From Chytriomyces cf. hyalinus JEL632 (lineage: Eukaryota; Chytridiomycota; Chytridiomycetes; Chytridiales; Chytriomycetaceae), in contig JAIWWG010000002.1 in the NCBI GenBank assembly GCA_025435555.1, positions 682,001 to 746,000 of the forward strand: DNA of 64,000 bases, given 5' to 3'. The translations under genes were made by a program, and so were the position numbers. The first letter of the stretch is position 1, and each line of letters starts with the position of its first letter. Below the pieces are notes generated by a model that worked only from the letters and a program-made list of their open reading frames with translations, ran no database searches and was not told the DNA's origin. Of this stretch, positions 20,884-31,132 are shown piece by piece.

Positions 20884-23470
20884 ATGTCCCAATCTGCAAG
20901 ACTGTCAGCTCTCCAGGAGAACGTGGACCGCTCCACGCGCCACATTGACTGGCCCACCGTCGGCGACAGGCACCAGTACCCGTCGGAAATCTTCAACGCC
21001 GACGTGTTTGATCGTCGGACTATGGCATCCACCCTGCCCAAACCCATCTACCAGGCATTCACGAAGCAAATGCAGGTGCGTTAAATGTGTCTTGTGCTTC
21101 TTTCTGCATCGGATGTCTTTTTTGCTCGCTGGGAGACAAGCAGTGCTTATCTGGAACACGAAATCTTATCTTTTTTAAATTTATTTACACAGGGTCACAA
21201 CAAGTTGGACCGCTCCACGGCCGATGCTGTTGCTCACGCCGCGAAAGTTTGGGCCATGGACAAGTGCGTATTCGTGATTGCCCTTTGGCCTTTTTTCAGC
21301 CACCGCTCTCCTTTCTAATAAGCTTTCTTCTTGCAGAGGTGCTACCCACTTTACCCACTGGTTCCAACCGCAGACCGGCACCACTGCCGAGAAGCACGAC
21401 TCCTTCCTCACATTGAAGTCCCAGATTGTCGATGGACAAGAAGAGGTAACGTTCAACAAATCACCTTTTTATGATGATGACGAACCCTGAAACCGCGTGA
21501 TCTCATCTCTTTTTTTTTATTATCATTTCGCCGAAAGACCTATGCTATTGATCACTTCTCTGGAGGTCAGCTGCTGCAAGCAGAGCCAGATGCGTCCTCC
21601 TTCCCCAACGGTGGAATCAGAAGCACTTTCGAAGCCCGTGGTTACACTGTCTGGGACACTCTCAGGTTGGAATTCCACTTACTCACCCACCACACGTGAC
21701 TTGTAGATCTGAAAGCATCTTCTTTTTAGCCCCATGTTCATTCGTCGCGGTCCCCACGGCACTGCCACCCTCTACATTCCCTCAGTCTTCATCTCTTACA
21801 ACGGTGAAGCCCTCGACGAGAAGACTATCCTTCTCCGATCAAACGAAGTCGTCTCCAGAGCAGCCGTCGGTCTTCTTCGTGTCCTCGGAGACACTGAGAC
21901 TCAGCGTGTCTCTACTACCTTGGGATGCGAGCAAGAGTTTTTCCTTATTGACCGCGCTGTCTACAACCTTCGTCCGGACTTGAAGATCACTGGCCGTACT
22001 TTGATTGGAGTCCCACCACCAAAGCACCAGCAGCTTGAGGACCATTACTTTGGTCAAATCCCATCGCGTGTTTTGGCTTGTATTGCCGAGGCTGAATACG
22101 AGCTTGCCCGTATCGGAGTCCCCGTCAAGACCCGCCACAACGAAGTCGCACCCAACCAGTTCGAAGTTGCCCCAATCTTCGAGGGTTCATCCATTGCTGT
22201 TGACCACAACTTGGCTACTATGGAAGTCTTGCACCAAGTTGCTCACCGTCACAAGCTGAAGGTTTTGTTCCACGAGAAGCCATTCAAGGGAGTCAACGGA
22301 AGCGGAAAGCACGCCAACTGGTCTCTCCAGACTGACGGTGGTGACAACTTGTTGGACCCAACTAGCTCTCCACAAACCAACTACCGCTTCTTGCTTGTTT
22401 TGGTCGCCATCCTTGACGCTGTGTACAAGCACGGTGACCTTCTCCGTGCCACAATCGCGTCCGCATCCAACGAGCACCGTCTCGGAGCCAACGAAGCACC
22501 ACCTGCAATTGTGTCTGCTTTCCTCGGAAGCCAACTTTCTGAAGTTCTCAACGCCATTGAGGAGAGCCGTCCAGTTGCTGAACACACTCCAACTGTGCAA
22601 GGAGTCTCTGTTGGAGGCACCACATTGGACCTCAAGATTTCTTCAATGCCACCCATTGCTCGTGACTTGACTGACCGTAACCGTACTTCTCCATTTGCGT
22701 TCACTGGAAACAAGTTTGAGTTCCGTGCCGTTGGTTCCAAGCAATCTCCATCCTTCCCAATTGTCGTGCTGAACGCTGCCGTGGCCCAATCCTTCATTGA
22801 TGTTACTGCTGCACTGAAGGCTGCTCAGGCTGACAAGGAAGCTCCATCTGAGGAGGATATTCTTTCCGTCATTCGTCAATTTGCCATCTCTTCAAAAAAG
22901 ATTCGCTTCGAAGGCAACGGATACTCTGATGAATGGATTGTTGAGGCCGAAAAGCGTGGTCTCCCCAACCTGAAGGCATGTACTGACGCCTTCAAGCGCC
23001 TGCTCGAGCCACACAACAGCAACTTGCTCACTTCTTTGGGTGTGCTCTCTCAATCCGAGTTGTCCTCCCGTTACCACATTATGGTTGAGAAGTACGCCAA
23101 AGATCTCGTGATTGAGGCCAACACTTTGTCTGCGCTCATCAACAATGGAGTCCTTCCAGCCGCGTTCAGCTACCGTAAGGAGCTTGCAGACTCTATCAAC
23201 TCTCAAGCAACTGCTGGTGTGGAAGCTGCCCCAGAAAAGAAGCTGCTGGTTGCACTCACCAAGGGATGCATGGCACTGACTGAGGCTGCCGAGAAGCTCG
23301 ACGCGTTCATTGAGAAGGTGGAGGGTCTCCACGAAGAGGAACAGGGTGAGGCAGCTGGAACTCTGCTGACATCAGCCATGGAAGAGGTGCGCTCCCACGC
23401 CGACGCACTTGAGAAGAAAGTTGCGGACAAGTACTGGCCATTCCCCAAGTACACGGAACTGCTCTTCTAA
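20884..23470 (+). CDS. glutamine synthetase type III, copy B
   Basis: Five exons: 20884-21075, 21193-21263, 21337-21445, 21538-21665 and 21730-23470, giving 746 residues. The protein is close to copy A along its whole length and keeps the same signatures ([50 protein letters not shown]). The first two introns and the last have the same positions as in copy A; intron 3 (21446-21537) is present only here. Exons 1 and 2 have identical lengths in both copies (192 and 71). A tandem duplication is evident. Divergence is concentrated near the C-terminal helical region. The promoter differs greatly: 574 bp with TATA and GATA sites here, against 100 bp for copy A, so the two may be expressed under different nitrogen states. 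Confidence 0.95.
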
Positions 23471-23988
23471 GCAACACACGCTATTCTGTCTGTCATCTGT
23501 TATTTGAAGCCCTTGTGAAATTGTCTATTTGTTGGTCACAAAGTTTATCTGTTCTTGTCACTATGCCCTTTTTCGTTTACTATAATCATATGGTCCCCGC
23601 AAAAATAAAATGCTTTTCTGGAAGTTGTTTTGTTTTTACCGATCGACTTTCTGAAGTCTCAAACTGAGTTCGTTTTAGCAATGGCATGCAACAAGGTGGT
23701 GCGTGTCAGTTCCACGGCGGCATTTCTGGCTGAATATTTCAGCTGCTTTTGGCCAGTCTCTTTCAGAGGTGATGGCGAACGACACGCGATGATAGAGCCC
23801 TTGCTTTTCATGTCATGAGTAAACTACGTTTGTTGCGCAATCTGCGTTTAAGCCTAAGCTGCATTTCTTGCTGCTGGAGTTGTTTCAATAAACAGTTTCA
23901 ACACGCATACTTCATTGGCAAGTGGCATATACGCGCCATCAAATAATAATTATAAGGGGGTGTTCTTGACTGTATGACGAAGGCTGCG
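23471..23988. other. convergent intergenic region
   Basis: 518 bp between the stops of GSIII copy B (plus) and the WOPR gene (minus). It contains AATAAA-like signals (aaaataaaatg near 23605 on plus; aataattat near 23945 on minus). A small open frame at 23630-23818 has no domain and no coding look; no gene is supported. Confidence 0.5.
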
Positions 23989-26900
23989 TCAAAGTGGATA
24001 GTGTCCATTCGATGGAGGAGGACGTGGTCCATAGCCTGATGGCGGTTGGAAATATCCAGGTCCCAGAATATATTGCTGCTGGTACTGCTGCTGTTGGGAC
24101 ATGAAGCCACCCGTCATGCCTTGATATGCATCATACTGATCGGATAAGGAATAATGCAGAGTGTCCCCTTGGTGGCGATACGTGTTGCTATTTGCGGAAG
24201 GTGCACACGCGACAAGAGGAAGAAGGGCAGGTGTGTACAAATATTGCTCCACCGCAATCGCTCTCGAGAATTGTGGAGCTAAAGCTGTTGGTGTGCGTTT
24301 CTGAAGCAATGAAGATGGTTGTCCATTCGAAACTTCTTTTGGGTGCACGAATTTTTCAGTTGTTGAAGGCCTTGCTTGCGAATCATCCGTCGCAACAGGA
24401 TCGTTCCGATACGGAAACATGATTGGGTAGTCGGACATCTGCGGCTCGTATTCAGGATAACGTCGGTCAATCTGCGGTGTCAATACTGCTCTCCTCTTTC
24501 TCTTGTTTCTCCAACCACTCAAGATGGTGGACTCATCAGAATTTTTTGGATACAAGCCAAGCGACGAAAACGATTCGTCTTTTGACGGTCTCAGCAGAGC
24601 CTTGTGTGCAGAAATCCGAGGACTGTCGAGTTCTCGAATATTAATGAGGCTAGTTCGGACCCTCGCATCTTCAGTCTCGTAATACGAAATGACGCGATAG
24701 CTTTGCCGGTCCGATCCAATCATTCCGATGGTCTTTTTTGTGAGTCCATTGGGCAAGACAGTGAATGACTTTCCCTTCGCCAGTTTCGAACCGTCTGCAG
24801 TGGATGGAGTGGTCTGGATTGCCTCAGCTTCGGTTGTTGGAACAACGTCATTCCTCTCAACTTGCCTTCAGGTAAGATGTGATGAATGATGAGCAAGAAT
24901 GAATGAGTTTGTAACTATGCTTTAGGTACCGATATATCAAAAAACCTGTACTGATACGAGAAGGCGACCAATGATACCCATCCTGTCAATCATATTCTCA
25001 TCACAAAGGCTGGACAATCAGCAAACCGAAGATGCACTCACGCGCCATCGATGAATATTGCCATCGCGCTCATGGATCACCAAAACTGTGCCGGATCGAA
25101 TCTCAATCGATGAAACCTCCATTGCACCGCTCACCTCCCTCAAAATCCCCTTGATGCATGCTTCAATCACAATACCTGCGTCCAAAGAATCTTCAATTCG
25201 ACCATAATATGTTGCATTCGAAGTTCGGTGTCTTTTCGTGGACGGTTCACTTGAAGCTTCCAACTGATGCTTGCGCGAAAGTCGAGTGACTCGGCCTGTA
25301 AAAAGGTACATTACACTCCTGCTCAGTTGGGGGTTTGAGAAAAAGGGTTGTTCACCTTCAAACTTGACATCGTCACATTTCGCATCATTCTTGGAGTTCT
25401 GAGGAGGCACTGTCGCAGAGGGAAAAAGGACGTTCGGTAAAATTGAGCTTCATTCCAATGTCTATAAAGATTCTGGGGATTTGATGTTCACCGAAAGTCT
25501 CTGCAGATGATAATGACATCAGTGTTTCTTGTTGAACGAGGAATTTGTTCAGGTTCAAAGATCAGTGTTGTGAGGCAATCGTAAGTGACCAACCTCCCGC
25601 GCGTCCCGATCCATGAGAAGCATCCACATTCAACACCATATCGCTTGCAGTGTCTGTGGGAAATTTTAAGGCAAGAAATATGTATCAGCGCGATTTCGCA
25701 TGTTGGGATTCATCTAAATTCTACCCGCGGGAATATCAGGATGGACAGGCGAGAAAATTGCAGGGTCAACGATGGCAATAATGCCTTTTTCGAGACGGTC
25801 TAAGTGGTGAATGCGTGCGCCAAGCGACGAATTTGTTGTGTGTGGACTTTGAACAACGTCTGACGAAGGAGTTCATAGGTGAGCTCATCAAGCCAACGAA
25901 CAATCCAGCTCCCATATCATCACATTGTCCCTTCGCTCCATTTTTCAAAACCAACTACGGTTCGTCCCGTCCAAGTCATGGTCATCCGAAAAAAGTCATT
26001 TACCTGGAAAGGCCTCACTGTCATTGTCAACCAGGAACCCAGATACGCTGCCAGCGTTCTCTGCAGTGGTAGAACGCAATTGCGTCTTCCGCGGCAAATT
26101 TATCGCAATCATACTTTCAGCACTCGCCGATGATGAATCTGCTATGCCAACCGAAAATGAGTCAGCGTTCTTTCTGCAAAATCCGAACCCCCCACCGCAT
26201 CAGAGCATTGATTTAAAAGCATCGTGCCCATGCTCACAACCCCAATCTTAAACCCCGTGGCGCCTCGGGTCAAGTAACCACCCGCACCTCCAATTTTTCC
26301 ATTCACAAAATCGAAGTGCGAAGACCGGCGAAGACGAATTTGTACTCACGCAAGTGTCTTTCAATATCGATTCCAGCAGATTCGCTCGCGGATGCTTTTG
26401 CCAAAGTTTCACCGGAAGATTGTGTTCTTCGGATAACAAACTCTTGTCCTCCCTCATTCATCTGCCGGCTGATTTCGGTCCTTTGATCAACCTTCGAAAG
26501 ATCCTGTTCTTTAATAACTTCAGTTTGAATCGCACGAGCGATGTCCGCCGAATCCTCAGGTTGATTATGCGCCTCGGAGGAATCTGTTTTGAGGAATGAT
26601 GAGGATGAGCGCTTTCCTGATACATCCGCGACCAGTCGCGAGTCATCCCTTGACGTGATCTTTCAGTCAAGTCAACGAAGTCATTCTCAAATTGCCGTGT
26701 TTACATAACGTGCGCAATCACTTGAGATTCCCAATTTTTTCGCAAGGAAAGTAAGTCCTGCAGGACAACAGTTGGGAGGAGAAATTGCACTCACTTATAC
26801 TGCTGTTGATTCCAGATCCATCATGCTCGGTTCTGACCGTGTTTGATGTGGTGGCACGAGAAAACCAAACTATTTTTTCAGTTTGCTGGGAGCGCGAAGC

Positions 26901-28134
26901 CAATTCTTGCCATTCGACGAGGCTGGCTTGTCCAGTGCCTTTCAAAGTGCCCGCTTTTGGCGAATGTGCGGTGACGCTCGACATTGCGCTTTGCGTGTCC
27001 ACCATTGACGAATCTGAGTTGGGAAATGCAAAAAACGGATGAGTACGTCCGCTGTGAACCTCGGAATCCCGTCAATATGAGGCATTCCTTGAAAAGATCG
27101 TTCAGAGAGCCCATCGATCATAATGCCGTGCGGCCGCTGTTGCATGATTGGGTTACGTAATCAACTCCCAATTTTCCACGACCCCGAATCTGAATCTTTT
27201 CGGGCGGGAATACGGGAAACAAGTACTCACGCGCGTGGTTCCCACCATTAATTGCATCAGTCATGCCGTGGGTTGCATGGGACATGATATGGTCGGACGA
27301 TGCTCCTGTTTCCATTGACAAGCACTGCGGTTATTTGCTTCAATTTAATTGAGCAGGGCTGGACAACATCCACGCCGATGAAATCCGACTCTGGGTGTTC
27401 ATCCTCGAAAATAGCAAAGCGCATACGCCGACCCTCTCGTTGGATATAAAGAATCCATCTGATACGGCAACATTCCACAGTTCAAAAGCGCCGCCAAGGG
27501 CAGATACATGGAGCTGACTGTGGATGTGACGAGGGGAGAGCGGGGAGTCAATTTACCATCAGCACAGCACTCGTTTATGCGCACGAAACGACAATGGTCC
27601 ATGTGTGCAACAAGTTCCCCAGCAGCTCCTTGTCGAGCGGGAACACTGTCGGCGCATACGGGTGCTCGTATGCGCAAGGAGTCTGCTGAATACTCATTGT
27701 ATTCCTCTCTCATGTCTCGCGTTTCTTTCATGGACCCTCCTCTCTTTCCTTTTTGTTTTTATCAAAAGACAAACCGTCAAAGGTCCGCATTTCGCGCGAA
27801 TGCCAACGTTTATACTCACCACAAAATAGCGGGTTTGCTTGTCCTCGTGCGTCGGTGAGTCCAGGCCAGGTTGTAGGTGATGGTCCAGTGTGGTTTCGCT
27901 CAGTCGGTAAAGATTTACCCCAGCCAAATTTCGGAGTAAATTCTATATCGACTAAGCAACGCTCAGTCACTGGCTCATAGCGCACAGTTCCCTCTGGTAC
28001 CAGTCTCATATAAATGACGGCGCGTACTCCAGCTTCTCTTCTCACCTGCCGGCACAGCTTGCGGCACCCTCAACTCCTTGCGAACAGTGGGTGGTCTCGA
28101 CTGCGAACATTGCCAATACACTCGGATTTCTCAT
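23989..28134 (-). CDS. WOPR (Gti1/Pac2-family) transcription factor, many small exons
   Basis: The DNA-binding part is clear. Exon 25295-25042 gives YYGRIEDSLDAGIVIEACIK, then IRSGTVLVIHERDG and IHRWR. Exon 24982-24930 gives DGYHWSPSRISTGFLIYR. The last exon, 24865-23989, gives LPNGLTKKTI and RVISYYETEDAR. These are the two halves of a WOPR domain, found in fungal master regulators such as Wor1, Ryp1, Gti1 and Pac2. The C-terminal tail is Gln/Tyr/Pro-rich (MSQQQQYQQQY). Upstream, a chain of at least ten short disordered exons joined by 40-70-bp introns stays in frame, including a long Ser-rich exon at about 26663-26350. The first exon may be 28134-28046. One join (around 27020-27230) is ambiguous, so the 5' third could be a separate gene. 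WOPR domains are usually N-terminal; here it sits near the C-terminus. Confidence 0.8.
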
Positions 28135-28498
28135 GTATGGATTCTAAGAAAGGTTGTTGTCTCCTCTTTAATGGTTTCATATGCGCCGTTTTGGGTGCCT
28201 TCTTTTGGGTTGAGTTTATCTGAGCCACCGAGTTTATCCAAGCCAGATATTTATAAGATCGTTGTTTCAAATAAAACGCATTGGGGGGGAATGTCAGGGC
28301 AGGACTTGAGTAGCAGCCTCGTCCGACGCGCCACAGTCAGAAACAAGGGTCAGCCGTGTGTATCATCCGAAATGTAAAACGGGAAACTGGAAAATGAGAC
28401 CAGTGTTTTTCAAACTGAAACAAGCAACACAGACAACCAAGAACTGATACACGCTCCATTCATTCATTCAATTCATGTTTAAAAAAAATACACCATCT
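28135..28498. other. intergenic region upstream of WOPR gene
   Basis: 364 bp between the proposed WOPR start (minus) and the 3' end of the carboxylase fragment. It holds a g run (ggggggga near 28284) and a cattcattcattca tract near 28458. No coding signal is seen. It probably contains the WOPR promoter. Confidence 0.45.
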
Positions 28499-28915
28499 TT
28501 ACAAAGGAATGTTTCCATGCTTCTTCCACAGGTTCTTCTTCTTTTTGCTGCAAGTCCTTGATCAGAACCTTTCGCGTTTCATCTCGGCAAAATAATGCCA
28601 TCCACAAATCCGCGCTGCGCTACTGGCAACGAGTTTGCAAACTTTTTGACATACTCCGCCTCCGCCGCGCTCTTGTCCTTGACACGTGTTCTGAAAATGA
28701 TCTCAACGGCACCCTTGGCTCCCATCACCGCAATCTCACCCGTTGGCCATGCGTAGTGCAAGTGCTTCGACGACATGACATCGTACGCGCCTCCGTGCGC
28801 CTTTCGCGTGATCACAGCCAACTTGGGGCGTACAGCAGTTTCGCACCGAATCCTGGCACGTCGACAAACGTGACGAGGGGAATGTTCAAGGCATCACAAA
28901 AGCGGACCCAGCGAG
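28499..28915 (-). pseudogene. decayed fragment of propionyl-CoA carboxylase beta subunit gene
   Basis: The minus strand carries recognisable PCCB blocks in order: [99 protein letters not shown] and finally NLWKKHGNIPL before a stop at 28499-28501. Compared with family members, the stretch after VPGF (about 14 residues) and smaller stretches after LLYA and SKHL are missing. The pieces also sit in different frames with an internal stop, and nothing upstream of the carboxyltransferase C-terminal part is present. A functional copy should exist elsewhere in the genome. It is a partial, non-functional duplicate of a host gene. Confidence 0.8.
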
Positions 28916-29010
28916 TAGAACTTAAACTCATTGGCATGCCAGTTTTCGCGTGTATTTAACTGAGTTATTAGAAAATGTTTTTTATTTTCGCTGACAAAAA
29001 AAATGCTTCC

Positions 29011-30807
29011 TTAAAATGTAAACTTTTCCTGATGAACACCGGGACATCCAGCGTCCTGAAGCCATGTATTCACATTCGCTGACAGTGTCGCAGGACCACA
29101 CAAATACGCCTGTCTATCGCTAAAAGGGGCAAGATCCGCCGCCCGCATTCGGCGAGCAACAGTGCTCACAGCAGGATTCTTTTCCGACTTTCCACTCGAC
29201 GTGAACGCAATCACTGAAACGCGACCCGACCGCAGAATAGGATCCAACAACCGATGATCGTCCCCACTATACGCAAACAAGAGCGTGATATCAGTTTCAA
29301 TGTTCCTTGCAACGATCGCCTGGTGGAATGCAAGGAACGGAGTGAGTCCCACACCGCCAGCGATCCAGAGCATTTTTTTGGGAACGGTGCCGTCATCATT
29401 GAAGCATGAAAAGTTGGATGAGATGCCGAGACAAGGTAGACGCAAGCGCGGGAGCGGGTTCGTGCGGGTCAGTGAATGGAGTAATGGTGAGATTGCGCCG
29501 GAGGATACTTTTTTGATTGTACAAGTGATTTGGTTGTCTTTAACGGCGGAAATGGTCCATGTCCGGATATAGTCGTCGTTGAGAGCTTGAGGTTTGCGTT
29601 CGTTCATGTGAGAGTAGTTGCGTTGAATGGTGTGCGCAAAGCTGAGAACGATGCAGGCACCGGGAGGGAAAGGAGGCACGGGCGTGTCGAGCTCAAAGGT
29701 AAACTCGGCGGATGTCGAAGACACGGGATGAATGCTAACAAGAGTGGCCGTGTTGGATGGGTTGAGCATAGATGCAGCGGCGGCAGATTCGTGAGCCAGG
29801 TATTTGACCTGTGGGTTGTAAGGGGAGAAAGTGTCCGGACTTGTTTGCGCCAAGTTGAGCCCACCCTTGATAAAGACAACGCCGGTAATTTCAACCTTGG
29901 TTATCAACGACATGCCTGGCATCAGCGCCGCAGCCTCCTCATCGAAAAGGTTCACGGCCTTGCCAGTCACGTGACACATGTCACCAGTCTGGAAGTTTGG
30001 AAACAAGACGCCCGCTTGTCCATCTGTCTGAATGTTTCCCAGCGACTGGTAAAACCGGTTCCCGCTGTAATCCGGAATAACGAGATGCCACTGCCCAGCT
30101 TCATCGGCATACACACGCACAAAGCCTGGTGCGCCTCCGCGATGATTCAAACCAACATCCGAGCGTTCAGCCTTCTTATCCACGTGCTTCGTAGCCAAGA
30201 AGATGCTGCTCGCTTGGGCGATCGTGTCTAAACAACTGGCAATGCTGGCACCCTTATCATCATGCCAGGCGTTGACAATAGTCTCGGGCTGACGCCTGCA
30301 ATGCTCAAGATCCCGGAGAGTGATGTATTTCGGACAGTTTCCAAGATTCTCTGTCGTGACAAGGGTCATGGAAAACGCCGCCGCAGTGCCTTTATACTCG
30401 GTCACCACTCCGGCAGCCTTGTTTCTTCGCCGGTTCGTAAAGTCGACCCCAAGCATGGCAAACAACTTGTTCGAGTCCTTACTCTCCTTCACTTGCATAC
30501 AACGCGCGAAGGGATCGTCCTGCGGCAGCGATGACCGTGCCTCGAGCGTGTCTGGCAACGTGACACGGACCATAGGAGCGCCAGCCGCCGGATCTGCGAC
30601 AAGGAGCGTTGTCCAGGGTCTCCCCTCGGCATCAAGTGCAGCTACGGCAACGTAAGGAAGATTGGCAAAGAATGACGCGTGCTGGTCCGGCATCTCGTCG
30701 GATACGAGTCTTTCCAGAAACTGTGACACCTCCTTGGGCACTTGCCGCCGCGCTTGGACAAGCAGCTCGCCTTCGTGCTGCTCGTGATCTTTCAGCAGTA
30801 GTCGCAT
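29011..30807 (-). CDS. PNPOx-like flavin domain fused to FAD/NAD(P) reductase
   Basis: A single uninterrupted frame of 598 residues. Residues about 30-330 contain two passages typical of pyridoxamine 5'-phosphate oxidase-like FMN-binding barrels: MPDQHASFFANLPYVAVAAL with GRPWTTLL, and later GNRFYQSLGNIQTDGQAGVL. The C-terminal half is a ferredoxin-reductase-like module: a FAD-binding barrel (RTWTISAV), a nucleotide-binding motif (MLWIAGGVGLTPFLAFHQ), LLFAYSGDDHRL and the C-terminal YLCGPATLSANV. The family is fused oxidoreductases of uncharacterised substrate in fungi and bacteria. No 2Fe-2S domain follows. Lack of introns and higher GC set it apart from its intron-rich neighbours and raise the possibility of horizontal acquisition, though intron loss would do as well. 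Confidence 0.85.
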   Translation of the reverse strand: MRLLLKDHEQHEGELLVQARRQVPKEVSQFLERLVSDEMPDQHASFFANLPYVAVAALDAEGRPWTTLLVADPAAGAPMVRVTLPDTLEARSSLPQDDPFARCMQVKESKDSNKLFAMLGVDFTNRRRNKAAGVVTEYKGTAAAFSMTLVTTENLGNCPKYITLRDLEHCRRQPETIVNAWHDDKGASIASCLDTIAQASSIFLATKHVDKKAERSDVGLNHRGGAPGFVRVYADEAGQWHLVIPDYSGNRFYQSLGNIQTDGQAGVLFPNFQTGDMCHVTGKAVNLFDEEAAALMPGMSLITKVEITGVVFIKGGLNLAQTSPDTFSPYNPQVKYLAHESAAAASMLNPSNTATLVSIHPVSSTSAEFTFELDTPVPPFPPGACIVLSFAHTIQRNYSHMNERKPQALNDDYIRTWTISAVKDNQITCTIKKVSSGAISPLLHSLTRTNPLPRLRLPCLGISSNFSCFNDDGTVPKKMLWIAGGVGLTPFLAFHQAIVARNIETDITLLFAYSGDDHRLLDPILRSGRVSVIAFTSSGKSEKNPAVSTVARRMRAADLAPFSDRQAYLCGPATLSANVNTWLQDAGCPGVHQEKFTF

Positions 30808-30952
30808 GGTTGTTCGTTGGGATTGTTTGTAGAATGGGTTTATTTGTGGGTCGTTGTTCTGATTGGGTTTTAAATATTTCGTTTTATTGATTGGTTATCA
30901 AACTCTTTTTGGAAGATTTCTTGATTTCAAATTATTTCGAATGCAATGAAAC

Positions 30953-31005
30953 AATCCAGACATCCAGACATCCAGACATCCAGACATCCAGACAGACAGA
31001 CAGAG
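30953..31005. repeat. ATCCAGAC tandem repeat
   Basis: About five copies of an 8-bp unit, passing into a gaca/cagaga run, in the 325-bp gap between the reductase start and the RhoGAP stop. The rest of the gap (30808-31132) is AT-rich with purine runs and holds no gene. Confidence 0.85.
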
Positions 31006-31132
31006 ACTGCCGCCAGTCCATGAACAAAAAGAACAAAACGAAACAAGAAAATGCCTTTACTGAGAGTTGAGATACATAAAAAGGGGCGAGAGAAAAAGAA
31101 AAAAAGAAAAAAAAATAAGATTCTGTATTTGA

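Noticed and set aside
23630-23818. Small plus-strand frame after GSIII copy B
   Set aside because: Lies in a convergent 3' region with polyadenylation-like signals and shows no coding features.
28558-28959. Plus-strand 133-codon frame over the carboxylase relic
   Set aside because: Antisense to recognisable PCCB blocks; no start context or domain.
29530-30231. Plus-strand 233-codon frame inside the reductase fusion gene
   Set aside because: Antisense shadow of a long gene with clear flavin and nucleotide motifs.
30953-31005. CRISPR-like array from the regular ATCCAGAC units
   Set aside because: Units are 8 bp and contiguous with no spacers, in a eukaryotic context; plain microsatellite.
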